Shown here: positions 35,407-43,721 of the stretch, piece by piece
Position numbering within the stretch: position 1 is the first letter of the stretch
How the letters are laid out: every line of letters starts with the position of its first letter
Source of the DNA: Curtobacterium aurantiacum
Lineage (GTDB): Bacteria > Actinomycetota > Actinomycetes > Actinomycetales > Microbacteriaceae
Direction of reading: 5' to 3'
Length of the DNA stretch: 64,000 nt
NCBI RefSeq assembly: GCF_018598555.1
Contig: NZ_JAHEWN010000004.1
Coordinates: 62,001 to 126,000, forward strand
Program-made: the position numbers and the translations under genes
The notes under the pieces: model-generated
Databases searched by the model: none
What the model was told of the DNA's origin: nothing
What the model saw: only the letters and a program-made list of their open reading frames with translations

Positions 35407-35446
35407 CAGCGTTGAGCGTACGGAGTCAGCTCGCCACGATCAGCGC

Positions 35447-36604
35447 ATGACTCGCAACACTGTTCGCCCTGTCGACGTCCTGGTGGTCGGAGCCGGTCCC
35501 ACCGGGCTCGCTGCTGCGATCGAGCTGCGTCGGCGCGGATGCCAGGTGCTGATCGTCGATGCTGGCGCCGAAGGCAGCAACACTTCCCGAGCGGCGCTCA
35601 TCCACGCGAGGACCCTGGAGGTACTCGAACCGATCGGGGTGACGCCGAAGCTGCTGGCGGAAGGTGTCGTCGTACCGAGGTTCAGCCTGCAGGAGCGGGC
35701 AAGGGTCCTCGCGCGTCTCGACTTCTCGCACTTGCCCACGGAGTACCCGTTCACGCTGATGTTGCCCCAGTACCGCACCGAGCAACTGCTGACACAGCAC
35801 CTGACGGAGCTCGGCGTGGTCGTTCACCGACAGGTCAGGCTCACTCGCCTGCAACAGGGGGACGGCTTCGCGGAGGCCGGGCTCACTGATGCCCGGGGTG
35901 TCGCGACGAGTGTCACGGCGCGCTTCGTCGTCGGTGCGGACGGTCTGCGCAGTACTGTCCGTGCACGAGCCGGCATCGCGTTCGACGGCAGCAGCTCCAC
36001 CCAGCAGTTCGTGCTGGCCGACGTCAGGATGGACTGGCCGCTGCTGAACGACGAGGTGCAACTGTTCTTCTCCCCGTCCGGTCTCGTCGTCGTCGCACCG
36101 CTCCCGCACGGCCAGCACCGCGTCGTCGCGACTGTCGGAACGGCCGAGAAGCGCCCGGGTCTGCCCGAGGTGCAGGCACTGCTCGATGCGCGCGGGCCGG
36201 GCGCGACGCGCTTGCGCGAACTCGTGTGGTCGTCGCGCTTCCAGGTGCAGCACCGCGTCGCAGCCCGCTACAGGTGGGGAACGGCATTCCTGGCAGGAGA
36301 TGCCGCACACGTGCACAGCCCCGCTGGTGGACAAGGCATGAACACCGGCATCCAGGATGCTGTCGATCTCGCCACGACCATCGCCGAGGTCCTCGGCGGC
36401 GCCGACCCCGCGACGCTCGATGGATACGAACAGCGTCGCCGCCCGGTCGCCCAGGAAGTCGTGCGGTTCACCGATCGGATGACCCGGGTGGCGAACCTGC
36501 GATCGCCCGTTGCCCGCCGCGTCCGCAACACGCTCCTCTCGACCGTGCTCCGCACCCCGTCCGTGCAGTTGCGCGTCGCGCAGCGGCTCGCGGAACTCCG
36601 CTGA
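35447..36604 (+). CDS. FAD-dependent monooxygenase (aromatic-hydroxylase type)
   Basis: 385 residues. FAD-binding GAGPTGLAAAIE (about 14-25), the DG motif VGADGLRSTVR (about 161-171), and the GD motif AGDAAHVHSPAGGQGMNTG (about 283-301) place it in the class A flavoprotein hydroxylases (PHBH/TfdB type). The C-terminal thioredoxin-like domain of longer TfdB/PheA enzymes is absent. It may hydroxylate a phenolic drug or metabolite; resistance (e.g. rifampicin monooxygenase-like) is one possibility. Controlled by the divergent TetR gene. ATG at 35447 without a clear Shine-Dalgarno sequence. Confidence 0.86.
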   Translation: MTRNTVRPVDVLVVGAGPTGLAAAIELRRRGCQVLIVDAGAEGSNTSRAALIHARTLEVLEPIGVTPKLLAEGVVVPRFSLQERARVLARLDFSHLPTEYPFTLMLPQYRTEQLLTQHLTELGVVVHRQVRLTRLQQGDGFAEAGLTDARGVATSVTARFVVGADGLRSTVRARAGIAFDGSSSTQQFVLADVRMDWPLLNDEVQLFFSPSGLVVVAPLPHGQHRVVATVGTAEKRPGLPEVQALLDARGPGATRLRELVWSSRFQVQHRVAARYRWGTAFLAGDAAHVHSPAGGQGMNTGIQDAVDLATTIAEVLGGADPATLDGYEQRRRPVAQEVVRFTDRMTRVANLRSPVARRVRNTLLSTVLRTPSVQLRVAQRLAELR

Positions 36605-36662
36605 GTCAAACCGCGATCGCACCCGGCCATGCCGATGGGCGATCGACTGCGGGCACTGCAGC

Positions 36663-37094
36663 TCACAACTCCTGGAACGCGGGAGCTTGAGCGCGTTGCG
36701 TCGTCGCGGCCTGCACGTTCAAGCCCACGCACCAGCTCGGGTACACCCGGAACCCACGTTTGCCCGGCCGCTCTCCTGACGTGATGCCGAGCTCAGTGAG
36801 CTGTGCACGGGTGAACCGGAACAGTCCCCGCCGACCATGGTGCTCCACGAAGACGAGCAGCCCTGCAGCGGGATCGTCATCGCTGAACGGCGCCGTGTTG
36901 CCCGCTTCGTCGCGGTGCCAGAACGCGACGAAGGCGCCCGGCTTGGTCGGGGTGTTCCGCCCAGTCCGGACGCGCCAGGCCTCGTCGCCGATCTGGACGA
37001 TCCCGGACTCGTAGTCACTGTTCTGCATCTCCGGGATGACTTCAGCGGTCATGCCCATCCCGGCCGAGTAGGCCGCGAAGGCGTTGAACCGCAT
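36663..37094 (-). CDS. MepB family protein
   Basis: 143 residues, slightly short for MepB. The signature segments are present: NSDYESGIVQIGDEAWRVR (19 residues, near 25-43), NTPTKPGAFVAFWHRDEAGN (near 47-66), and the end RVYPSWCVGLNVQAATTQRA. MepB lies next to multidrug efflux genes in staphylococci and has no assigned activity. TAGCGT on the minus strand (37101-37106) ends 6 nt before the ATG at 37094. GC content by eye is a little lower here than around it. Confidence 0.85.
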   Translation of the reverse strand: MRFNAFAAYSAGMGMTAEVIPEMQNSDYESGIVQIGDEAWRVRTGRNTPTKPGAFVAFWHRDEAGNTAPFSDDDPAAGLLVFVEHHGRRGLFRFTRAQLTELGITSGERPGKRGFRVYPSWCVGLNVQAATTQRAQAPAFQEL

Positions 37095-37225
37095 ACAGCC
37101 ACGCTATCGTGCCGAGCCGGCAGCCCTCGGGCCGAGGCGCCGAACACCAGGAGACGGCCCGCCGAGCGCTCCGGTTCCGACGACCGGTCGTTGAACCAGA
37201 CGCGGAAAGACGGTTGAGTGGGGCA

Positions 37226-37600
37226 ATGACAGCGACGTCCGTGTTCGAGCAGATCCCGCCCGACGAGTGGATCGCTGACAACGCTCTGGTGTTCGCGATC
37301 CGTGACGCGAACCCGGTTTCGCCTGGGCATTCCCTCGTCGTACCGAAGCGAGCGGTGGTGAGCTGGTTCGACGCAACCGCTGACGAGGTCGTCGCGATGA
37401 CCGAGCTGGTGGCCGTCGTGAAGCGCCAACTCGACGAGAGCCACGGTCCGGACGGCTACAACGTCGGTTTCAACGACGGGACGGCAGCTGGCCAGACCGT
37501 CTTCCACGCCCACGTGCACGTCATCCCACGCTTCGACGGGGATGTTCCGTCGCCGGCGGGCGGCGTCCGTCACGCCGTGTCGGGCAACGGGTACTCCTGA
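37226..37600 (+). CDS. HIT-family hydrolase
   Basis: 124 residues. The histidine triad is FHAHVHVIPRF (about 93-103), in the usual HxHxH pattern. N-terminal part has FAIRDANPVSPGHSLVVPKR, typical of the HIT fold. Such proteins hydrolyse nucleotide phosphoramidates or dinucleotides such as AppppA. ATG at 37226 selected on homology; the frame is open further upstream but that part (over the MepB promoter) is unlikely to be coding. Confidence 0.9.
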   Translation: MTATSVFEQIPPDEWIADNALVFAIRDANPVSPGHSLVVPKRAVVSWFDATADEVVAMTELVAVVKRQLDESHGPDGYNVGFNDGTAAGQTVFHAHVHVIPRFDGDVPSPAGGVRHAVSGNGYS

Positions 37601-37637
37601 CCGAGCGTCCGGGGAACGCCGGGTCGCCCCCGGACCC

Positions 37638-37784
37638 ACCGGTGGCGTCGCCGTCGAAGTCCCGGCGGTTGCCGGCGATCACCTGCTGGTGTTCCCGCAC
37701 CCAGTCGGCGAGGGTGAGGGCCACGTACTGCAGCGACCGCCCGAGGTCGGTGAGCTCGTACTCGACTCGACTCGACTCGACGCA
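37638..37784 (-). pseudogene. HxlR-family regulator, C-terminal remnant
   Basis: Read on the minus strand, RVEYELTDLGRSLQYVALTL followed by ADWVREHQQVIAGNRRDFD is the C-terminal wing and helix of an HxlR-type winged-helix regulator. The N-terminal recognition half is missing: just upstream come CTCGA and GGGCG repeats and then the end of the hydrolase gene, leaving about 110 bp with no helix-turn-helix in any frame. The frame also runs past the normal C-terminus. I read it as a decayed gene, possibly broken by repeat expansion or deletion. Confidence 0.72.
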
Positions 37785-37829
37785 GGGCGGGGCGGGGCGG
37801 GGCGGGGCGGGGCGAGGCGAGGCGAGGCG
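37761..37829 (+). repeat. Pentanucleotide repeats (CTCGA x4, GGGCG x6, AGGCG x3)
   Basis: CTCGA repeats four times at 37761-37780; after four bases, GGGCG repeats six times (37785-37814) and AGGCG three times (37815-37829). A five-base unit changes the reading frame with each slip. The only simple-sequence tract of this size noticed in the window. Confidence 0.92.
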
Positions 37830-37830
37830 A

Positions 37831-37938
37831 GTCAACCCTGCCCTCGACCAGTTCACAGAGCTGGCCGACGAGCTGCGCCTCCGGTCGGGATCGCCGCGGG
37901 CCTCGGTGATCGGTCCGGCACGTGCCGCTCCGGTGGGG
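37831..37938. other. Non-coding gap between HxlR remnant and hydrolase
   Basis: No convincing gene. On the plus strand a short open stretch (VNPALDQFTELADELRLRSG) looks helical but matches nothing I know; on the minus strand nothing continues the HxlR fragment. Together with the remnant this makes about 340 bp without an intact gene (37601-37938). Confidence 0.5.
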
Positions 37939-38823
37939 TCAGTCCTGCTGGGTGAGGAAGGCCGTGATCGCGCCGGCGAGCCGGTCGGGCGCTTCCAGGG
38001 CGACGTAGTGCCCCACTCCGTCGACGAGGACACTGTCGACCGGCCCCTCGACGACCTGCGCGACGGTTCGCTCGGTGAAGGGCCCTCCGAACCCGCCGAT
38101 CGCCAGTGCGGGGAGCGTGAGCTTCTGCTCGGCTCGGGTCTGGAAGTCGGCACCCTCGGAGAGCATCGACCGGTAGAGCCCGACGGCGCCGTTCCAGCCG
38201 TCGTGGCGGGAGTAGGTCCGGGCGAATTCGGCGATGTCGGCAGCGGTGACAGCGTCCGGGTCGGCCGACATGGACGGGAACGCCCACGTGCCGAGGACTT
38301 CCTCTTCGCGGCCGGTGAACAGCAAGTCGGCGATGCCCGGAGCGGCGAGCACGCCGATGTGCCAGGAGCCGCCGTGCGTGATGTCGCCGAGACCTTCCAG
38401 GCCGAAGCCGGCGAGTCCCATCTCGGTCGCGATGAGGCTACGGACGTCTTCGGGGTGCTCCGAGGCGAGTCGGTAGACGACCCCACCGGAGATGTCCTGG
38501 GCGGCGACGTGGACCGGCCCGACGCCCAGCTCGGCGATGAGGGCGTGGAGGTCCTCTGCGGCGTCGGCGCTGGTGAAGTCGTCGTCGGCGGTGGCGGAGT
38601 CGCCGAACCCGCGGAGGTCGACGGCGAACACCCGGTGGCCGGCGGCGAGCAGCGGGATCAGGCGGTGGAATGCCCACCAGCTCTCCGGGAACCCGTGGAC
38701 CAGCAGGATCGGGGATCCGCTGCTGCCCGCTGAGACGTAATGCAGAGCGGTCCCGTTGACCGCGGCGGTGTGGTGCTGGACCTCGGGGATGGTGGCCCCG
38801 GGCGCGGCGATGGTGGTGTGCAT
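37939..38823 (-). CDS. Alpha/beta hydrolase, epoxide hydrolase/dehalogenase-like
   Basis: 294 residues. Oxyanion motif VHGFPESWWAF (about 42-52) is the HGxP form of epoxide hydrolases and haloacetate dehalogenases. The nucleophile is an aspartate, Asp110, in AAQDISGG, where serine esterases have Ser. His of DGVGHYVALE near the end completes the triad. Probably detoxifies an epoxide or halogenated acid. ATG at 38823 with AAGGAG 7 nt upstream. Its promoter overlaps the MarR operators, so it is probably repressed by the divergent MarR protein. Confidence 0.86.
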   Translation of the reverse strand: MHTTIAAPGATIPEVQHHTAAVNGTALHYVSAGSSGSPILLVHGFPESWWAFHRLIPLLAAGHRVFAVDLRGFGDSATADDDFTSADAAEDLHALIAELGVGPVHVAAQDISGGVVYRLASEHPEDVRSLIATEMGLAGFGLEGLGDITHGGSWHIGVLAAPGIADLLFTGREEEVLGTWAFPSMSADPDAVTAADIAEFARTYSRHDGWNGAVGLYRSMLSEGADFQTRAEQKLTLPALAIGGFGGPFTERTVAQVVEGPVDSVLVDGVGHYVALEAPDRLAGAITAFLTQQD

Positions 38824-38837
38824 GACATGCTCCTTGT

Positions 38838-38883
38838 TTGACAACCTGGTTGCCATCAGAACAGTAGTCAACCAGGTTGTCAA
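38838..38883. promoter_or_regulatory. Double MarR-type operator
   Basis: TTGACAACCTGGTTG (38838-38852) and its exact complement CAACCAGGTTGTCAA (38869-38883) form a 15-bp perfect inverted repeat with a 16-bp spacer. Each arm is itself a near-palindrome CAACC-N-GGTTG, so there are two protein-binding sites. The right arm overlaps the -35 boxes of both divergent promoters. Confidence 0.85.
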
Positions 38884-38906
38884 GCAGGGGTGGCGGTCGG
38901 TAGCGT
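38877..38906 (+). promoter_or_regulatory. Leaderless promoter of the marR-type gene
   Basis: -35 TTGTCA (38877-38882), 18-bp spacer, -10 TAGCGT (38901-38906), then 6 nt to the ATG. For the hydrolase, the minus strand has TTGACA (38878-38883), 17-bp spacer and TCTGAT (38855-38860). Confidence 0.72.
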
Positions 38907-38912
38907 TGCGGC

Positions 38913-39350
38913 ATGGACGTCACCAGCGGCACGCAGTTCGCGCAACTCCTCATGCGGGCGTTCGAGGTGATGGTCGCGGACGTCCGCGTCAGCCTCGAGG
39001 AAGCCGGCCACCCCGGCCTGACGGTCACGAACGAGCTGGCGATGCAGGCGATCGACCACGGGGCTTCCAGTGCGGCGTCGCTCGCCCGCGAGACCGGCGT
39101 GAGCCGACAGGCGGCGGCGAAGACGATCAGCACACTCGAGACACTGGGGTACGTCACCCGAGACGTCGACCCGGCAGACGCTCGGAAGAAGAGCTTGCGC
39201 GTGACGCCAACGGGGCGAGCCGCCATCACTGTCGGAGCGGCAGCCTTCGACCGGGTCTTCGTCCGGTGGGAGCGCCAGGACGAAGCCGGTGCACGCGCGG
39301 CGATCGCGGCCCTCCAGCAGCTGATCGCGTCGGGTCAGGTCGATCAGTAG
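38913..39350 (+). CDS. MarR-family regulator
   Basis: 145 residues. Winged helix-turn-helix at about 45-100: SSAASLARETGVSRQAAAKT, then the wing DPADARKKSLRVTPTG. Dimerisation helices at both ends. It is divergent from the epoxide-hydrolase-like gene, with a double palindrome between, the classic layout for a repressor of a detoxification gene and of itself. The ATG at 38913 lies 6 nt after the -10 box. Confidence 0.92.
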   Translation: MDVTSGTQFAQLLMRAFEVMVADVRVSLEEAGHPGLTVTNELAMQAIDHGASSAASLARETGVSRQAAAKTISTLETLGYVTRDVDPADARKKSLRVTPTGRAAITVGAAAFDRVFVRWERQDEAGARAAIAALQQLIASGQVDQ

Positions 39351-39742
39351 CCGGCACGCGCGGCCGTGCGGTACCGCCCCGGAGGGGAGGAGCGTTCGCG
39401 GCGGAAGGCACGGCTGAAGGCGTAGACGGAGGTGTAGCCGACGTCGGCGGCGATCTGCTCGAGCGTGTCGTCGGTGTCGCGGAGCCGATGCGCGGCGAGG
39501 TCCATGCGCCTCCGTGTCAGGTACGCGCCGGGCGTGGTCCCCGCGAACGTCGAGAAGCGGCGGGTGAGGGTCTGCTTCGACGTCGCGACCGCACGCGCGA
39601 GGGACTCGGTCGTCCACGGGTGCCCAGGGTCTTCGTGCATCCGGGTGACTGCGCGCAGGAGGAGCGGGTCGCGGAGCACGCCCCACCACGACGCGTCTGC
39701 CTGCGGGGAGGTGGCGAGCCAGGTGCGGAGTGAGTGCGCCAT
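39344..39742 (-). CDS. AraC-type DNA-binding domain without ligand domain
   Basis: 132 residues consisting almost only of the two AraC helix-turn-helices: WTTESLARAVATSKQTLTRR (about 43-62) and TLEQIAADVGYTSVYAFSRA (about 93-112). The first 40 residues match the linker that follows the cupin domain in ~300-residue AraC activators, but the cupin itself is absent and there is no room for it upstream. Either a genuine stand-alone domain or a truncated gene. It overlaps the marR end by 7 bp and is divergent from the small monooxygenase, which it may control. Confidence 0.75.
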   Translation of the reverse strand: MAHSLRTWLATSPQADASWWGVLRDPLLLRAVTRMHEDPGHPWTTESLARAVATSKQTLTRRFSTFAGTTPGAYLTRRRMDLAAHRLRDTDDTLEQIAADVGYTSVYAFSRAFRRERSSPPGRYRTAARAGY

Positions 39743-39813
39743 CGGCCGCTCCTAGCGTGGAGTTCGTCCCGAGCGCACGCCCGTGACGACCACACACGCA
39801 AGAAGGAGTCACC

Positions 39814-40170
39814 ATGAGCACGACCGAGGACACCGTCCCCGACGGCCTGATGCCCGCCGACGTCCTGGCCTCGACCACCCCGGTGGCCGTCTACGGCTTC
39901 GCCCGCGCGAAGGCCGGCAAGGAGCGCGAGCTCGGGGAGGCGATCCGAGCGATCATCCCGGCGGTCCGGGTCGAGCAGGGGTACGAGCAGTACGCGGTCC
40001 ACACGTCGGAGGAGCAGCCGGGAGCGTTCGCGTTCTACGAGCGCTGGTCGTCCGGGACGGACATCGCCCGCCACGTGCAGCAGCCGCACATGCAGGACTA
40101 CTTCGGCAAGCTGGCCGACCTCGTGCAGGGTGACCTCGAAGCCGAGTGGCTCCGGCCCCTCAGCGACTGA
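39814..40170 (+). CDS. ABM-type (YgiN-like) small monooxygenase
   Basis: 118 residues, a dimeric alpha+beta barrel of the antibiotic-biosynthesis monooxygenase family. Features: VAVYGFARAKAGKERELGEA, GYEQYAVHTSEE, FAFYERWSSGTDIARHVQQP. Homologues oxidise quinols or act without cofactors. AAGGAG is 7 nt before the ATG. Divergent from the AraC-type gene. Confidence 0.86.
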   Translation: MSTTEDTVPDGLMPADVLASTTPVAVYGFARAKAGKERELGEAIRAIIPAVRVEQGYEQYAVHTSEEQPGAFAFYERWSSGTDIARHVQQPHMQDYFGKLADLVQGDLEAEWLRPLSD

Positions 40171-40185
40171 CCGCTGACGGCCGCG

Positions 40186-41109
40186 TCATGCGAGCCGGGT
40201 GAGGAACGCGTCCGTCTCCGCGGCCGTCGGGGCCGTGGCGGGGCCGTTCCTGGTCACCGCGAGCGCTGCCGCGGCGTTCGCCCGCCGGACGGCGTCGACG
40301 AGCGACGCGCCCCGGGACAGCGCGGCGACCAGGACCCCGCCGTGGGCGTCGCCCGCACCGTTCGAGTCCACCGCGTCGACCCGGAAGCCGGGCACCAGGA
40401 CCGGAGGGGTGCCGGCCTCGACGACCCAGCAGCCCGCTGCGCCGTCGCGGACCAGGGCGGTGCCGCGGGCGGCCGCGGCGATCGTGGCGACCGCCTCAGG
40501 GAGCCCCGCGGACGTCGGGGACATGAGCCGAGCCTCCCGTCCATTGGCGCTGACCAGGTCGGCACGCGCCATGACGGAGCCCAGCACCGCCGGGGCCAGC
40601 GTGGCCACCAGTGGTGACGGGTCGAGGAGGACACGGACGGCGTCCGGCGCCGTGCCGAGCCAGTCGGCGATCGCCGGCCCGTTGACGGCGTGGGCGAGGC
40701 CGTAGCCGGACACGAAGACCGTGTCGTCGGGTTCGAGGGTGATGCGGTCGAGGTCCGCGCGGCTGAGGCGCCCCTCGGCGCCGACGCTCGTGACGAAGGT
40801 GCGCTCGGTCGAGTCGTCCACGAGCGCGACGCAGTACCCGCTGTCGACGTCGTCGAGACCGGGCTGCAAGACCTCGACGCCGGACGAGGCGAGCGCGCTG
40901 CGGACGACGTCGCCGAACGGCCCGGTGCCGTACTGTCCGCCGAAGGCGACGTCGAGCCCGTCCCGGGCGGCGGCGACCATCGTGTTCAGGCCGCCGCCCG
41001 CCGTGATCTCCGAACCGGAGGCGATGACGTCACCGCCGGGTTCCGGGATCGCACCGACGCGCATGACGATGTCGACGATGACGTTGCCGACCGAGACGAG
41101 GCGGGGCAT
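40186..41109 (-). CDS. PfkB-family sugar/nucleoside kinase
   Basis: 307 residues. N-terminal GGGLNTMVAAARDG segment and the C-terminal PfkB signature DSNGAGDAHGGVLVAAL with the catalytic Asp of GAGD. Ribokinase-like kinases phosphorylate ribose, nucleosides or related sugars. ATG at 41109 overlaps the permease stop (ATGA). In the operon with an NCS1 permease and an ADP-ribosylglycohydrolase, the likely substrate is a ribosyl compound or nucleoside. Confidence 0.88.
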   Translation of the reverse strand: MPRLVSVGNVIVDIVMRVGAIPEPGGDVIASGSEITAGGGLNTMVAAARDGLDVAFGGQYGTGPFGDVVRSALASSGVEVLQPGLDDVDSGYCVALVDDSTERTFVTSVGAEGRLSRADLDRITLEPDDTVFVSGYGLAHAVNGPAIADWLGTAPDAVRVLLDPSPLVATLAPAVLGSVMARADLVSANGREARLMSPTSAGLPEAVATIAAAARGTALVRDGAAGCWVVEAGTPPVLVPGFRVDAVDSNGAGDAHGGVLVAALSRGASLVDAVRRANAAAALAVTRNGPATAPTAAETDAFLTRLA

Positions 41110-42602
41110 CAGGCGCCGACCTCGGCATCGGTGGTGGTCGCCGGTCCGTGCTCGGTGAGCCGACCGCGTGCCCCGCCGGTGAGCAGGTACACGGCGGCAG
41201 CGACGATGAAGGTGACGATCCAGCCGAGGCCGTTCGCGCCGATCCACGTCCCGGACAGTGCGCCGACGAAGACCGGGGCCGCGTCGCCGACCTGCACCTT
41301 GGTGAAGAGGAACCCGATCACGATCGCGGCGATCCAGGCGGCGAGGGCGCCCCAGGCGATGCCGCCGCGGTACCAGTAGCGGCCACCGGCGCGCAGGTCG
41401 AGGAGCGCGGCCGGGTCGTACCAGCGCCGCTTCACCATGTCGGCGATGAAGACCCCGAGCCACGCGGTGATGGGGACGGCGAGGACGGAGATGAACGTGA
41501 TGAAGGGGGCGTAGAAGCCGTCGGCGACGAGCATGAAGTACATCGCGCCGAGCGTCGTGACGACCACGTCGACCGCGACGGCCCAGACCCGCGGGACCTT
41601 GATGCCGAGCGTCAGCGTGGTGAGGCTCGCCGAGTACACGGACAGGTGGTTCGACAGCAGGAGGCCACCGAACGCCGCGATGAGGTAGGGGATCGCCATC
41701 CAGCTGGGCAGCAGGTCGCGGATCGCGGCGACCGGGTCGCCCGCCTGCGCCAGCGTCGGGTCGCCCGCGGAGACGAGCGCGCCGAGACCGACCAGGACGA
41801 CGAGCGGGATGCCCGCACCGGCGGCGCTCGACGCGATCAGGGCGCCGGCCTTCACCGAGGTGCGGGTGTAGCGGGCGATGTCGGCTCCGGCCGTGGCCCA
41901 GCCGATGCCGGTGCCGGCGGCGATGGTGCCGATGCCGATGACCATCGCGGCGACGGGGCCCGCCGGCTGGGACCCGACGACGTCCCAGTCGACACGCAAC
42001 ACCAGGAAGACGGCGACGAACACGTTGAGCGCCCCGAACACCCACGTCGCCCACTTCTGCACGGCGACGATGAACGCGTGCCCGAGGCCGGAGACGAGCA
42101 CCGTGGCGACGACGAACACCAGGATCGCGACGATCGTCAGCACCGGGTTCGCCTTCGCGTCACCGCCCGTGCCGAAGAGGATCGTGAACAGCGACAGCAG
42201 CACGAACGCCGCCGTGGTGGTGTTCACCGTCTCCCAGCCGAGCCGGGACAGCAGTGACACGAACGTCGGGCCGATGTTGCCCCGGACGCCGAACACCGCA
42301 CGGCTGAGCGTCAGGCCAGGAGCCCCGCCGCGACGACCGGCGATCGAGATGACGCCGACGACCGCGAAGGAGCCGGCGGCGCCGATCACGGCGACGAGCA
42401 GCGCCTGCCAGATCGTCAGGCCCTGGAACGCGACCAGGGTCGCACCGAGCGGGAGGCCGAGGATGGAGATGTTGGCAGCGAACCAGACCCAGAACAGCGC
42501 GCCGGGAGTTCCGGTCCGTTCGTCGTGGGGCACGGGCTCGATGCCCCGCTGCTCGATCGTCGTCAGCGTGCCGCTGCTGAGCGTGGTGGGCTTCTCGGAC
42601 AT
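41109..42602 (-). CDS. NCS1-family cytosine/purine/nucleoside permease
   Basis: 497 residues, 12 membrane spans, with a hydrophilic N-terminus (1-33) ending in the typical WVWFAANISILGLPLGA first span. Later signatures include GWETVNTTTAAFVLL and WATAGADIARYTR. NCS1 proteins import nucleobases, nucleosides, allantoin or vitamins with Na+ or H+. AGAGGAA precedes the ATG by 8 nt. A 93-bp gap separates it from the glycohydrolase gene upstream; pfkB overlaps its stop. Confidence 0.9.
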   Translation of the reverse strand: MSEKPTTLSSGTLTTIEQRGIEPVPHDERTGTPGALFWVWFAANISILGLPLGATLVAFQGLTIWQALLVAVIGAAGSFAVVGVISIAGRRGGAPGLTLSRAVFGVRGNIGPTFVSLLSRLGWETVNTTTAAFVLLSLFTILFGTGGDAKANPVLTIVAILVFVVATVLVSGLGHAFIVAVQKWATWVFGALNVFVAVFLVLRVDWDVVGSQPAGPVAAMVIGIGTIAAGTGIGWATAGADIARYTRTSVKAGALIASSAAGAGIPLVVLVGLGALVSAGDPTLAQAGDPVAAIRDLLPSWMAIPYLIAAFGGLLLSNHLSVYSASLTTLTLGIKVPRVWAVAVDVVVTTLGAMYFMLVADGFYAPFITFISVLAVPITAWLGVFIADMVKRRWYDPAALLDLRAGGRYWYRGGIAWGALAAWIAAIVIGFLFTKVQVGDAAPVFVGALSGTWIGANGLGWIVTFIVAAAVYLLTGGARGRLTEHGPATTTDAEVGA

Positions 42603-42695
42603 GGTTCGGTTCCTCTTACGTCGTTGGAAGGGTGGTGCACGAAGGTGGGCGGCGGTCCGTCGGGAGACGCCGCAGCCGGGGGAGGGGGAGGTGGG

Positions 42696-43721
42696 TCAGC
42701 TGCGCGTGCGGAGCAGGAGCAGCCCGTCGACGAGGTGGTCGAGCCGCAGGCCGTTGACGGTCATCACGGTGGTGACGGCGTCGGCGGGCCAGGCCTCGGG
42801 TCCGTGCACGGCACCGAGCACGGCACCGGCCATCGCGGCGATCGTGTCGGTGTCGCCGCCGACCGACGCCGCCGTGCAGAGCGTCTCCCACGGGTCGAGG
42901 TCGAGCGCGACGAGGGCGAGCGCGGCGACGACGGACTCCTGGCTGGCGACGCTCGTGCCGATGAGCCGCGCGACGGTTTCGATCCGTTCGGACTCGGGCA
43001 CGGTCGGAAGGTGCCCACGCGCCCACGTCGTCTTCGCTGCGATGTCCGCGCCGGCGACCCAGTGGCCGCGCTCCGCGCCGATCGTGGCCGCGGCGACCGC
43101 GGCGTCGAGTGCGCCGGACCGGGTCGCACCGTCGATGCCGGCGCTCACGGCCGCTGCGACGGCACTCGCTCCGGCGATGCCGAGTCCGGTGTCGTGCGTG
43201 ACACGGCTGGCGTCCTGGACGGCGTCCACCAGGTGGGCGAGGTCACTCGACGGCACCGCGACCCCGACCGGCGCGATGCGCATGGCGGCGCCGTTCGTCG
43301 TGCCGGTCGAGCCGGCCTCGGACGCGGGGACGCCGTCGAGGATCCGCTGCACCGCGGTCTTCGTGCTCGGGCCGAGCAGGTCGAGCGAGCCCTTCGCCTC
43401 CATCCTGCGCTCCCAGGCGATGAGCGCCTCGGCGAAGCGGGTGGGGTCCAGCCGTCCGCCGCCCTCGAGCAGCAGCTCGGCGACCATCACGGCCTGCTCG
43501 GTGTCGTCGGTGATCGAGCCCGCCGGCATGCGGGCGGCGATGCGCTGGTTCGGCCCGGCGTCCGCGAAGCCGCTGATGGTCCCGTGGTCGGCGCGGATCT
43601 GCGCACGCGACATCGACTGGGTCGGCATGCCGAGGGCGTCGCCGATCGCCAGCCCGGTCAGGCTGGCGAGGGCGTGGGAACGGAGGCGGAGCTGGTTCAC
43701 GGAGTCCTGTCGCTGGGTCAT
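42696..43721 (-). CDS. ADP-ribosylglycohydrolase family protein
   Basis: 341 residues, all-helical fold. The N-terminal GLAIGDALGMPTQ (about 21-33), the metal ligands in SITDDTEQAVM (about 70-80) and C-terminal GGDTDTIAAMAGAVLG are diagnostic. Members remove ADP-ribose from proteins or hydrolyse ribosyl compounds in a Mg2+-dependent way. ATG at 43721 overlaps the gntR stop (ATGA). With the NCS1 permease and PfkB kinase this fits uptake and breakdown of a ribosylated nucleobase, by inference. Confidence 0.92.
   Translation of the reverse strand: MTQRQDSVNQLRLRSHALASLTGLAIGDALGMPTQSMSRAQIRADHGTISGFADAGPNQRIAARMPAGSITDDTEQAVMVAELLLEGGGRLDPTRFAEALIAWERRMEAKGSLDLLGPSTKTAVQRILDGVPASEAGSTGTTNGAAMRIAPVGVAVPSSDLAHLVDAVQDASRVTHDTGLGIAGASAVAAAVSAGIDGATRSGALDAAVAAATIGAERGHWVAGADIAAKTTWARGHLPTVPESERIETVARLIGTSVASQESVVAALALVALDLDPWETLCTAASVGGDTDTIAAMAGAVLGAVHGPEAWPADAVTTVMTVNGLRLDHLVDGLLLLRTRS

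Noticed and set aside
37521-38486. 320-codon minus-strand frame that contains the HxlR-like segment as one intact gene
   Set aside because: Upstream of the HxlR C-terminus it runs through repeats and through the hydrolase in another frame; only about 45 residues look like HxlR.
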